The notes beneath the pieces are model-generated. The model had not been told where the DNA came from, searched no databases, and saw only the letters and a list, made by a program, of their open reading frames with translations. This document shows, one piece after another, positions 1-11,200 of a DNA stretch of 64,000 nucleotides. Each line of letters opens with the position of its first letter. Positions within the stretch are counted from its first letter, which is position 1. The position numbers and the translations under genes were made by a program. Origin of the DNA: an uncultured Coriobacteriaceae bacterium (lineage in GTDB: Bacteria; Actinomycetota; Coriobacteriia; Coriobacteriales; Coriobacteriaceae); the NCBI GenBank assembly GCA_944319885.1, contig CALUFC010000001.1, positions 462,979 to 526,978 on the forward strand, read 5' to 3'.

Positions 1-2099
<2,099 letters not shown>

Positions 2100-2184
2100 A
2101 ATACCCCTTTCCCGGTACGCTGGGTACCGTCGTTCGCGTGAGAACGGGGTGGTGGCATGCACGATGCGCTTTACCTACGCACAG

Positions 2185-2219
2185 AAAAAGCCACGCAACC
2201 GCGTTCCCGGTTGCGTGGC
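2185..2219 (-). terminator. intrinsic terminator or attenuator upstream of the EamA gene
   Basis: Perfect 12-bp stem (arms 2190-2201 and 2208-2219, 6-nt loop), followed on the minus strand by five U (plus-strand A at 2185-2189). It lies about 85 bases upstream of the EamA start and downstream of a promoter-like sequence. It is therefore either a second terminator for thrC or an attenuator in the EamA leader. Confidence 0.7.
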
Positions 2220-2230
2220 AAAAAGGTGAC

Positions 2231-2266
2231 CTATCGTCCAGAAAAGTCCACGCGCTTTTTAAGCAC
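2231..2266 (-). CDS. possible 11-codon leader ORF upstream of the EamA gene
   Basis: A GTG-started frame of 11 codons reading MLKKRVDFSGR then TAG. It starts about 5 bases after a TACCTT -10-like element (2271-2276) that is 18 bases from a TTGACC -35-like element (2295-2300), all on the minus strand. It ends shortly before the hairpin at 2190-2219. The arrangement promoter, short ORF, terminator, gene is that of an attenuated operon. The ORF is so short that chance is a fair explanation; it is listed as a possibility only. Confidence 0.2.
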   Translation of the reverse strand: MLKKRVDFSGR

Positions 2267-2426
2267 GTCAAAGGTACGCGAACGAGGCACGCACGGTCAA
2301 GAGCCCGGCTGCGGAAGGGGGATTCTTCGCAAGCCCTACACGGCTTCTATGCGGTTGCCGCCGGCGTGCATGGGAGGAAGGGGTCGCTCGAGGAGACGCG
2401 CGCACCGTCCGTCGCGAGTTCCGCAG

Positions 2427-2453
2427 AAAAAGGAGCCCAACGGGCTCCTTTTT
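2427..2453. terminator. bidirectional intrinsic terminator downstream of thrC
   Basis: Perfect 12-bp stem (2427-2438 and 2442-2453) with a 3-nt loop. It starts with AAAAA and ends with TTTTT, so it has a U-tract in both directions. On the minus strand it lies about 110 bases after the thrC stop. Confidence 0.8.
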
Positions 2454-2556
2454 CGAGGACTGTCTGAGCAGCGGATGGTAGGAGCGCCTCCCGCCCAGAG
2501 GGCTCCTTTTTCGAGGACTGTTCGAGCGGCGGGCGGTGCGTGCGCCTCCCGCCCGA
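2442..2556. repeat. 58-bp tandem duplication after thrC
   Basis: Two adjacent copies of a roughly 58-base unit begin at 2442 and 2500 with the identical string GGGCTCCTTTTTCGAGGACT and end with GCGCCTCCCGCCC. Only the first copy keeps a full terminator stem. It looks like a local duplication of the thrC downstream region. Confidence 0.7.
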
Positions 2557-2562
2557 GCGTGC

Positions 2563-4074
2563 CTATAGCCTGAGCGCCGCATCCTCCACGTAGGCACCCA
2601 TGCCGGGGACATCGACCACGTCGGAGAACCGCTCATGTGCGGTCTCGAGCGCAGCGAGCTGCGCCGGCGCGCAGGTGCCGGTGACCTCCTCCAGCTTGCG
2701 CATGCAGGCAAAGTCATCTGCGGGAACGTCCTCGCCCAATGCCTCGAGCACGGCGCGCGGGAACTTGTAGGGGCTCGCAGTGGAGAGGAGCACACGGGCG
2801 GCGCTGCCCGCGGCGGCGGGAAGCTTCTCCAACACGTGGTAGCCGCAGGCGGTGTGCGGATCAATCAGATAGGCGTTCTCGTGCCAGCTTGCGGCGATGG
2901 CGCCGGCAACCTCGTCCTCGTCCGCCCAGCCGCAGGCAAACGTCTCCTGAATCTTGGCAAGAAGCTCGGCCGGTACTTCAAAGCGTCCGCTCTCGGCGAG
3001 GTCTGCCATAAGGCGGGCGATGAGCTCGCAGTCGCCGCCCGAGAGGTAGTAGAGCATGCGCTCCAAGTTGGACGAGATGAGGATGTCCATGCTGGGCGAG
3101 GTGGTGGTGAAAAACGGGCGGTTGCGGTCGTAGACGCCCATAGTGAGGAAATCAAAGAGCACGTTGTTCTTGTCGGATGCCACCACAAGCTTTGAGACGG
3201 GAAGGCCCAGGAGCTTGGCGTAGTAGCCGGCGAGCACGTCGCCGAAGTTGCCCGTGGGCACGCAGAACTCCACCGCGTCGCCCGCGGCGATGGCGTCTGC
3301 GCGCAGGAGTTGGGCGTAGGCGGCGAAGTAGTAGACGACCTGCGGGACCAAGCGACCGACGTTGATGGAGTTCGCACTTGAGAGCACGATGCCTGCCGCG
3401 GCCAGGCGCTCGGCGAGCGCGCGCTCGGCGAAGATGCGCTTCACGGCGCTCTGCGCGTCGTCGAAGTTGCCGCGCACGGCCGCCACGGCAACGTTGCCGC
3501 CCGCCTGCGTGGTCATCTGCAGCTCCTGCACGCGGCTGACCTTGCCCTCGGGGTAGAAGACGGTGATGCCGCAGCCGGGGGCGTCGGCAAAACCGGCGAG
3601 CGCCGCCTTGCCCGTGTCGCCCGAGGTAGCGGTCACGATCATGATCTTCTCGCCCGCGCCGGCAGATGCTTGGGCGCGCGCCATCAAGCGCGGCAGCATC
3701 TGCAGGGCGACGTCCTTGAACGCGCTCGTGGGGCCGTGGTAGAGCTCGAGCACGTGCGCGTGCGGGCCTGCAGCAGCGCCCGATGCCTTTGCGAGCGGGA
3801 CAACGGGCGTTACCTCGGGGCTCGCAAACGTGCCGGTATACGCTTCGTTTACGCATGCGGCAATCTCGTCTGCTGTGTAATCAGGTAGTAACAAACCGAG
3901 CACCGCACGTGCAATAGCAGCATAATCAAGCTCAGCGAGCCCATCTACGTCGACTTTCGCCGAGCCGAGCTCGTCGGAAACAAAAAGCCCCCCATCGGGC
4001 GCAAGGCCTCGGCGGATGGCATCTTTGCTTGAGCATGAAACGGCGCGTGAACGTGTACTATGATACAAACTCAT
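2563..4074 (-). CDS. thrC: threonine synthase
   Basis: PLP enzyme converting O-phospho-L-homoserine to L-threonine and phosphate, the last step of threonine biosynthesis. The 503-residue length and the opening YHSTRS with RRGLAPDGGLF fit the longer ThrC class. The PLP lysine is in TSAFKD (near residue 121), and the glycine-rich phosphate loop is TATSGDTGKAAL. The start at ATG 4074 is supported by AGGGAG eight bases upstream; the longer in-frame extension to 4215 would overlap lysC and has no homologous look. It is divergent from lysC across a 94-base intergenic region that must hold both promoters, so one stretch controls the start and one end point of the aspartate pathway. Confidence 0.96.
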   Translation of the reverse strand: MSLYHSTRSRAVSCSSKDAIRRGLAPDGGLFVSDELGSAKVDVDGLAELDYAAIARAVLGLLLPDYTADEIAACVNEAYTGTFASPEVTPVVPLAKASGAAAGPHAHVLELYHGPTSAFKDVALQMLPRLMARAQASAGAGEKIMIVTATSGDTGKAALAGFADAPGCGITVFYPEGKVSRVQELQMTTQAGGNVAVAAVRGNFDDAQSAVKRIFAERALAERLAAAGIVLSSANSINVGRLVPQVVYYFAAYAQLLRADAIAAGDAVEFCVPTGNFGDVLAGYYAKLLGLPVSKLVVASDKNNVLFDFLTMGVYDRNRPFFTTTSPSMDILISSNLERMLYYLSGGDCELIARLMADLAESGRFEVPAELLAKIQETFACGWADEDEVAGAIAASWHENAYLIDPHTACGYHVLEKLPAAAGSAARVLLSTASPYKFPRAVLEALGEDVPADDFACMRKLEEVTGTCAPAQLAALETAHERFSDVVDVPGMGAYVEDAALRL

Positions 4075-4168
4075 ATGAATAGCTCCCTGAATGCCTGGTG
4101 CACGTACGCACATGGTATCAGAGCGGGTGCAGCAGCCGCCGCGATATAAGAAAGGTAACCGCTTCGTC

Positions 4169-5545
4169 ATGATTAAGATCGCCAAGTTCGGAGGCTCCTC
4201 GGTTGCCGACGCCAAGCATTTCCGTCAGATTCGCTCCATCGTGGAGGCAGACCCCGCGCGCCGCTTTATCGTGGTGTCCGCATGTGGTCGCCGTCATAAG
4301 GGCGATGCCAAGGTCACCGATCTTTTGTATCTCGTGGCAGCGCATGTGCGCTACCACGTGTCGTGCGACGACCTGCTCGAGGACATCGGTCAGCGCTATT
4401 TCGACATCGCCGATGAGCTCGGTCTTGCCTATCCCATCCGGGAGGAGTTCGCCGCCTTTGCCGAGAAAGCCAAGGCGGGACAGTACACCACCGAGGAGCT
4501 CGTGAGCCGTGGCGAGTACTTCACGGCACGCCTCATGGCCGAGACCCTGGGGTTGCCGTTCCTCGATGCGGCAGACGTGGTGGCGTTCCATCACGACGGC
4601 ACGCTGTCGATGCGGCGCACTGAGGAGCTGATCCAAGAGCGCGGCATCCCCGGCGGTTTCGTGATGCCGGGCTTTTACGGCGCCACGCGCGAAGGGCAGA
4701 TCAAGCTGCTCGATCGCGGCGGCGGCGACATCTCGGGCTCGATTCTCGCCAAGTGCCTGGGCGCCGATCTTTACGAGAACTGGACGGACGTCTCGGGCTT
4801 CCTCTCGGCCGATCCCCGTGTGGTGGAAAACCCGCAGCCTATCGGCCGCGTAACCTACCAGGAGCTGCGCGAGCTCTCGTACATGGGCGCGAGCGTGCTG
4901 CATGAGGAGGCGGTCTTCCCGGTTATGGAGGCCGGCATCCCCATTGCGGTGCTCAACACCAACCGCCCGCAGGACAAGGGCACCATCATCTCCGACCGCG
5001 AGGACTACATCTCCGGCGAGCCCATCATCACGGGCGTGACCGGCAAGCAAAACTTCGTTGCCGTGCACATCTTGAAGGATCACATGTCCAACGAGGTGGG
5101 CATCATCCGCCGCGTGCTCTCGGTATTCGAGCGCTACCACGTGTCGGTGGAGCACATTCCCTCGGGTATCGATTCGTTTGCCGTAGTGGTGCAGGGCGAC
5201 GATGTGAAGGATTGCATCTGGTCGATCGTCGCCGACATCAAGAGCGAGGTGCCGGTCGATAAGATCAAGGTGGTCGAGGATCTGGCGCTCATCTCGACGG
5301 TGGGTCGCAACATGATCGGGCGCCCCGGCGTGTCGGGCAGCCTGTTCGCCGCGCTTGGCCAGGAGGGCATCTCCATTCGCATGATCGCGCAGGGCTCCGA
5401 CGAGATTAACATCATCGTTGGCGTGCACAAAGACGATTTCGAGCGCGCCATCCGCGCGATCTACCGGGCGTTCTCCGATGGCGATCACCTGCTTGAGCTC
5501 AAGGATCTCAAACGCGCCGAGGAGTCTGCCCGCCGCCTGCGCTAA
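4169..5545 (+). CDS. lysC: aspartate kinase
   Basis: Catalyses ATP-dependent phosphorylation of L-aspartate, the committed step to lysine, threonine, methionine and diaminopimelate. The N-terminal kinase signature is KFGGSSVADAKHF, a central aspartokinase core follows, and two ACT-type regulatory domains lie around residues 305-450 (VGIIRRVLSVFERYHVSVEH; VSGSLFAALGQEGISIRMI). It is monofunctional, with no homoserine dehydrogenase domain. I chose the ATG at 4169 because the signature begins three residues later; an in-frame ATG at 4091 would add 26 non-conserved residues. The ribosome binding site (AAGAAAGG) is rather far away. asd follows 72 bases downstream on the same strand. Confidence 0.95.
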   Translation: MIKIAKFGGSSVADAKHFRQIRSIVEADPARRFIVVSACGRRHKGDAKVTDLLYLVAAHVRYHVSCDDLLEDIGQRYFDIADELGLAYPIREEFAAFAEKAKAGQYTTEELVSRGEYFTARLMAETLGLPFLDAADVVAFHHDGTLSMRRTEELIQERGIPGGFVMPGFYGATREGQIKLLDRGGGDISGSILAKCLGADLYENWTDVSGFLSADPRVVENPQPIGRVTYQELRELSYMGASVLHEEAVFPVMEAGIPIAVLNTNRPQDKGTIISDREDYISGEPIITGVTGKQNFVAVHILKDHMSNEVGIIRRVLSVFERYHVSVEHIPSGIDSFAVVVQGDDVKDCIWSIVADIKSEVPVDKIKVVEDLALISTVGRNMIGRPGVSGSLFAALGQEGISIRMIAQGSDEINIIVGVHKDDFERAIRAIYRAFSDGDHLLELKDLKRAEESARRLR

Positions 5546-5617
5546 GTGCGCAGAGGCAGGCCAAAACCTGTCATGAGGAACCATGGACGCCGTCCGAAGG
5601 GATAGGGAGGAAGCACC

Positions 5618-6643
5618 ATGAAGCAGTACACGGTTGCCATTCTGGGAGCCACCGGGGCGGTTGGCACGCAGATGCTCGAGTGCCTCGATGAGCAGGAGTT
5701 TCCCATCGCCAAGCTCAAGCTGCTCGCCAGCGCGCGCAGCGCGGGCAAGACGGTGCGCTTTCGTGGTGAAGACCTGGTGATCGAGGAGGCGCGCCCCGAG
5801 GCGTTTGAGGGCTGCGACATCGTGCTCGGTGCGGCGGACGATGCCATAGCCAAGCAGCTGCTTCCGGCTGCCGTTGAGGCAGGGGCGACCGTGGTGGACA
5901 ACTCGCATGCATTCCGCATGGATCCCGAGGTCCCGCTCGTTATTCCCGAGATCAACGCGGCCGACGTCGCCTGGCATCATGGCATCATCGCGAATCCGAA
6001 CTGCGCAACGATTATCGCGCTCGTGCCCACGTGGCCCCTGCATCAGCTTGCCGGTGTGAAGCGCATGATCGTCTCCACCTATCAGGCTGCCTCCGGTGCC
6101 GGTGCGCCGGGCATGGCGGAGCTCGAACAGCAGATTCACGCCATGGGTACCGGTGAGCCCATGGCGGAGCCGCGTGCATTTGCCGCCCAGCTGGCGAACA
6201 ACCTCATCCCGCAGATCGGCGGCTTCGATGATGAGGGCTACACCTCGGAAGAGATGAAGTTGCAAAACGAAGGCCGCAAGATCATGCACCTGCCGGAGCT
6301 CGCCGTATGCTGCACGTGCGTGCGCGTGCCGGTGCTGCGCTCGCATTCCGAGAGCGTCACGCTTGAGTTCGAGCGCGATATCACGCTCGACGAGGCGCGC
6401 GAAGCGCTCGCTGCGGCACCGGGTGTGAAGCTTGTGGACGATCGTGCCGCCGAGAACGCGCACGACCGCTATCCCATGCCGCTCGATACCTCCGATCAGG
6501 ACCTCGTGTGGGTTGGCCGCCTGCGTCGCGACATCTCGAACCCGAATGCCGCTCGCGGCATCACGTTCTGGTGCGTGGGCGACCAGATTCGCAAGGGTGC
6601 AGCCACCAACGCGGTCCAGATTGCCAAGCTGCTCTGCGAGTAG
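5618..6643 (+). CDS. asd: aspartate-semialdehyde dehydrogenase
   Basis: Reduces L-aspartyl-4-phosphate to aspartate semialdehyde with NADPH, the step after LysC. The NADP-binding loop is ILGATGAVGTQML at the N-terminus, and the catalytic cysteine is in NPNCATI near residue 128. The QAASGAGAPGM segment is characteristic of the family. At 341 residues the length is normal. The ATG is preceded by GATAGGGAGGAAG. It is the second gene of a lysC-asd unit and is followed at once by a strong terminator. Confidence 0.96.
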   Translation: MKQYTVAILGATGAVGTQMLECLDEQEFPIAKLKLLASARSAGKTVRFRGEDLVIEEARPEAFEGCDIVLGAADDAIAKQLLPAAVEAGATVVDNSHAFRMDPEVPLVIPEINAADVAWHHGIIANPNCATIIALVPTWPLHQLAGVKRMIVSTYQAASGAGAPGMAELEQQIHAMGTGEPMAEPRAFAAQLANNLIPQIGGFDDEGYTSEEMKLQNEGRKIMHLPELAVCCTCVRVPVLRSHSESVTLEFERDITLDEAREALAAAPGVKLVDDRAAENAHDRYPMPLDTSDQDLVWVGRLRRDISNPNAARGITFWCVGDQIRKGAATNAVQIAKLLCE

Positions 6644-6668
6644 GTTTGCTCAACACGTTGATCGTCCC

Positions 6669-6702
6669 GAGGTCTAGGCAGGTTTCGCCTAGACCTCTTT
6701 TG
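6669..6702. terminator. terminator between asd and the fic gene
   Basis: 11-bp perfect stem (6669-6679 and 6687-6697), 7-nt loop, then TTTTGT on the plus strand. It serves asd. The stop codon of the convergent Fic gene lies inside the right arm, so the element may also act on that transcript. Confidence 0.85.
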
Positions 6703-7750
6703 TATCCGCCAGAACATACCCAGTGTTTTTGCCGCTATCGACCTTTACGATGGTGCCCTGTTCAAGCAGCGCGCTGAGCGTGCGTTTGATGGTCACTTCG
6801 CTTATTTCGGGATGCTCATTCATGATCATCTGCTTTGTTATCTTGCCGGGATGATTTCTGAAGACGTTGAATATGCGCTCGGACTTTGCCAAAGGCTTGC
6901 CGTCTGTGATATCCATGCGTGCTTCCAGCTCTCGATATGCCGCAAGAACAATACCCAACAGATAGCGTACGAACGGAGCTTCATTATTGGACGCAATGTC
7001 CCATCCCGCCGAGCTTTCGGCGAGCGCCTCGTAGTATTGTTCTTTGCTTTGCTCGATAAGACGCTCGATGCTTATGTAACGTCCCACGGCATAACCTGCT
7101 CGTTCACTCAGCAAGACGGTCATAAGGCGGCTCATGCGGCCGTTGCCATCGGTGAACGGATGGATGTTTACAAAGTCGAACGTAAAGCGTGCGGCGAGTA
7201 GCATGGGATCGCATGTTTGATTGGCGTACGCATCGTTATATGTTGCACAGAGCGTTTCAACCGCAGCAGGAGTGAGCAGGGCGGGCGTTGGCCTGAAGCG
7301 GACGGAAAGGCTCCCGTCTGAGCGTCTTGCAGCAATTTCGTTATCAGAATCCTTCCAACGACCACCGTATGAAGCTGGAACGTGTCCCATGAGATCGCGA
7401 TGCAGCTGGAGGATGACGCCGGGTGATATGGGAATGTAGTCGTGTTGCTCATGAATGAGTGATAGGACGTCGCGGTAACCGGCGATTTCCTCCTCATTGC
7501 GGTTTTGCGGTGCTGTGTTGTGAATGACAAGGTTATGCAAGCGTTTTTGTGACGTTCCGATTCCCTCAATACGATTTGAAGCGCCAACGCTTTCGACGCG
7601 CGCGACCTGGAGAAGCGCCTGGAGCGTTTCAGGGTTTGCAGCCTTCCAGAGCTCTTGCTTTCCTTTGTACTCCCGGATTGCGAGCAGAAGATTCGTGACG
7701 GGGGTCGCTTCAAGTTCACACGGCACATGAAGATAGTTGAATGATCGCAT
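6689..7750 (-). CDS. Fic-family protein (AMPylator-type) with C-terminal winged helix
   Basis: Fic domain proteins usually transfer AMP from ATP to a hydroxyl on a target protein. The active-site loop HPFTDGNGRMSR near residue 197 is intact. An N-terminal inhibitory-helix motif SNRIEG near residue 58 marks a class II (self-inhibited) Fic protein. The N-terminal 60 residues resemble the Fic_N domain, and the last about 70 residues look like a winged helix-turn-helix. I chose ATG 7750 (AAAGGGG upstream) over the in-frame ATG at 7771. Base composition is visibly more AT-rich than the flanking asd and ABC genes, which suggests acquisition. An imperfect inverted repeat upstream (7776-7817) could be its operator. 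The target is unknown. Confidence 0.9.
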   Translation of the reverse strand: MRSFNYLHVPCELEATPVTNLLLAIREYKGKQELWKAANPETLQALLQVARVESVGASNRIEGIGTSQKRLHNLVIHNTAPQNRNEEEIAGYRDVLSLIHEQHDYIPISPGVILQLHRDLMGHVPASYGGRWKDSDNEIAARRSDGSLSVRFRPTPALLTPAAVETLCATYNDAYANQTCDPMLLAARFTFDFVNIHPFTDGNGRMSRLMTVLLSERAGYAVGRYISIERLIEQSKEQYYEALAESSAGWDIASNNEAPFVRYLLGIVLAAYRELEARMDITDGKPLAKSERIFNVFRNHPGKITKQMIMNEHPEISEVTIKRTLSALLEQGTIVKVDSGKNTGYVLADTKEV

Positions 7751-7775
7751 GATGACCCCTTTCAGTATCACGAAT

Positions 7776-7817
7776 ATCTGTTCGATATCATTATGCAGTA
7801 GTTGATACCGAACATAT
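7776..7817. promoter_or_regulatory. inverted repeat upstream of the fic gene, candidate operator
   Basis: Two 14-base half sites, ATCTGTTCGATATC (7776-7789) and GATACCGAACATAT (7804-7817), are inverted with 12 of 14 positions matching and a 14-base spacer. They begin 26 bases upstream of the Fic start in an AT-rich stretch. The Fic protein's own winged helix is a candidate binder. Visible in sequence; function is inferred. Confidence 0.4.
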
Positions 7818-7850
7818 AGTCTATCTATATTGAGGGGTAAATGAATAACC

Positions 7851-8081
7851 TCACGAGCCTTCGTATTCGAAGATTCTGCACGGCTGGTCGTCTATGTCGG
7901 AAAGAATAGTCACCTCCTCGATGCGTATGCGGTTGGCAGTAGGATCGGTATCCTTTTCAGGAAACATGACGCGCGCCTTCCAGCCCTCTTCAAGCGGCAG
8001 GGGATCGATCATATGGTGATCGTTATCAAAATTGTGCTGATATCTCAGCTCGATAAGGTTTTGCTTCAGCGTGTTGTCCAT
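7851..8081 (-). CDS. small hypothetical protein, 76 residues
   Basis: I do not recognise this protein. It is acidic, has no membrane segment or signal peptide, and contains no cysteine pair or repeat (one Cys only, in QPCRIFEYEG). The ATG is preceded by AAGGTGG at good spacing and codon use is plausible, so it is probably real. It lies upstream of the Fic gene on the same strand, separated by 100 bases that hold the candidate operator, and shares the lower GC of that island. It could be an antitoxin-like or regulatory partner of Fic, but nothing in its sequence shows that. Confidence 0.55.
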   Translation of the reverse strand: MDNTLKQNLIELRYQHNFDNDHHMIDPLPLEEGWKARVMFPEKDTDPTANRIRIEEVTILSDIDDQPCRIFEYEGS

Positions 8082-8291
8082 AAGGCCACCTTTTTCGAAG
8101 TGGTGCTGCGTGTCATAAGCTTAGTAGCGCAGATTGCCGTTGCGCGAGCTATTGTGCGTTACAGAATGGACAAAACACCGCAACGAGCGATTGCGCAAGC
8201 TGGTTGCGAGGCCGGTTGATGCGACGGACGGCTTGGGTTCGGGCGGCAACCTTGCGCATGGAGACTGCACGCTTTCAGCATCCGAGGCTAA

Positions 8292-11200
8292 TCACTCCGG
8301 GCTCTTGAGGGCGTCGACCATGATGATGCGATCGAGCATGCGATTGGTGATGAGGCTCACGGCAAGGGCAAACACGATGGAGAACGCCGCGGCGAGCGCG
8401 TAGCACCACGGGGCGACCACGACGTCGAAGTAGATCGAGGGCATCTTGAGAATGTAGGTGAAGCTCATCGAGAGCGCCCAGCCCGCCGGCATGCCCACGA
8501 GAATGCCGAGACCCGTAAGCACGAAGGTCTCCTTGTTGATATACGTACGCACCTCGCGCTTGCGGAAGCCGAGCACCTTGATGGTGGCGATCTCGCGCTC
8601 GCGCTCGCCGATGTTCACGGTTGAAAGCGTGAAGAGCACCACGAAGGCGAGGCCGGCGGCGAGCCCGATGACCACGTAAACCACCACGTTGATGAGCGTA
8701 AAGCTCTGCTCGAACTGCTCGTGCATCTTGGCGACGCTGGTGATGGAGAGAAATTCCTCGTCGTCCTCAAGCGTATCGGCAAAGGCGCGCTGCTCATCGT
8801 TCGATCCGTCGAGGTGCGCGAAGAAACCGTTGAGCTCGAGCGGGCCGAAAAGCTCCTCGTAGACATCCTCGGTCATATAGACGGCGTTGCCCAGGTAGTT
8901 ACGGGTGACAGCGGAGACGGTGGGCGTTGCCTCATCGAGCGCGGTGGTGGTGATCTGGATGGTATCGCCCGCACCGAGCCCCAGCACCGTGGCGGCGTTG
9001 TTGGTAATCACCACACCGGCATCGTCGAGATCGATCGGCGTGCCGTCGAGTATCTCGAGTGATACGTAGGGGTCGATCGACGCGCCCGTGGGGATAATGT
9101 AGAGCTGCATGCTCTCCTTGCCGCCGTTGTACTCGACGGTCACGTTATCGACGCCAATCGACTCGATGCTCGTAACCTCGGGGGCCTCCTCGAGCATCTT
9201 GTAGCAGGTTTCATAATCCTCGGGCATGACCGCTGCCATGAGGTCGTAGCGGTAGATCTGCTCGTATTGGCGCGGCGCGAGCGACTCAACGGTGTTCTTG
9301 ATGGAGAATCCGCAGATAAGCAGGGCCGTGCACCCCATAATGCCAAAGATGGTCATGAACAGGCGCTTCTTGTAGCGGAAGAGGTTGCGCGCAGTGACCT
9401 TGTTAAGGAAGCTCATCCGGCGCCATACGGGGCCGATATACTCAAGGAAGATGCGCGAGCCGGCGCGCGGCGCCTTGGGGCGCATAAGGATCGCCGGGGT
9501 TTCGGCAAGCTCGGCGCGGCAGCTCAAGAACGTCGATCCGCCGATGCCAATCACGAAGGCCGCGATGCCGAGCACGGCAAAGAAAAGGTTGAAGTTGAGG
9601 CTAAAGAGCGGCAGCAGATACATCGCCTGGAAGATGTAGAGCAGGATGTACGGAATAACCACGAAGCCTGCGATATCTCCGATGATGCCGCCCACGAGCG
9701 CGGCGGAAACCGAGTAGACGAGGTATTTGGATAGTATGCGCGTCTTGGAATAGCCAAGCGCCTTGTACAGGCCGATGAGCACGCGTTCCTCCTCGACCAT
9801 GCGCGTGGCGGTGGTGAGGCTCACGAGGATGGCGACCACGAAGAAGATGACGGGGATGATGCGGGCGATGGCCTCGATGGAGGAGGCATCTGAGTCGATG
9901 CTCGAGAAGCTGCCCAGGCTCGACCGATCCTGCACATACCAGGTTGCTTGCTCGACGGCATCAACTTGATCGCGGGCGTCCGCAATCTGCTCGGCAGCAT
10001 CGGCGCGCTCCTCTTCAAGCGTGGCGCGTCCATCATCAAGCTCGGCCTGGCCGTCGGCGATCTGCTCGAGTGCGTCATCGAGCTGATCCTGCGCGTCGGC
10101 GAGCTGGGCAAGCGCATCGGCGCGCTGCTCATCGAGCTCCGCTTGGCCTGCGGCAAGATCACGCTGGCCGGATGAGAGCAGCTGCCGGGATTCATCGAGC
10201 TTTTGCTGATTTTCTTCGAGGGCATCCCTTCCAGCCTCGAGCTCATCCCATCCGTTATCGATATCCTTCTGAGCTTTGTCGAACTCTTTGTTTGCTTCTG
10301 ATTGAGCGTACTCTATGGCAGCCTCGAGTTGGGGGAGACCGGCTTCTGCTTCGGCGAGCCCTGCTGCCATCTGAATGCGTCCGCTTGCTAGGTTGGAGGC
10401 GGTTTCGGGGTCTCCAAGTGCAATGATTCCCAGGATATTCGTCTGTTGTTGTTTGAGGCCATCCAGCTTCTCCTGGGCGGTTTTTTGTTGCTCCGCGAGC
10501 GAGTCGCGCTGACCTTGAGTTAATTCCTGCTTCTTCTTTGTATCAGAGATGGTGAGCTCTGCCTGTTTTACCTTCTCTTCAAGCTCGCTATAAGATGGGT
10601 CGTCGGGCGATAGGTTTTTGAGTTGTTCGTTCAGATCGTCCAGATCTTGCTGCGTTGTTTTGATTGTTGCCGCGTATCCTTCAAGCTCTTCGTCATATTC
10701 GCCAAGCTGCTCTTCATAGGTTTCAAGATCAGAGGTGAGTGAGGAGATGTGGCTTTCGATTATGGGAAGGATGCTGTCTTCCATGCGGGATGCGGCGATA
10801 TCCATCGCTTGAGAGAAATCGGCGGCTGCTGCATCAGCCTCATCTTGCGTGGCATTTTGGACCGATGTCCATGTCTCAGAGATTCGATCGGCAAGCCCTT
10901 GAATGACAGTAGAGGCACCGGGCATGCCTGAGATTTCAGGCATGCTGGCAAGCGTAGATAACCCTGTTGAGAAGTTTTCAACCTGTTGATCAAGCGCAGA
11001 AATCTGGCCGGGGAGCGTGTCAATTGCCGTTTGGGCTGCAGCGCGCTGTTCCTCAAGCGGTCCGAGCGTTTCGATTTCAAACTTCTCTTTTTCGTCTTCG
11101 AGTTTCTGTTCACCTGCTTCTAGCTTGGCAGTTATGCCGGGTAGCATGTCGTTGTATTGTTTCCAACCCTCTTCGAGCTGGCGTTGCCCGTCTGCGAGCT

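Noticed and set aside
4118..6463. A 781-codon open frame on the minus strand across lysC and asd
   Set aside because: It is antisense to two clear enzymes, His/Arg/Leu-rich, and has no ribosome binding site; an artefact of GC-rich third positions.
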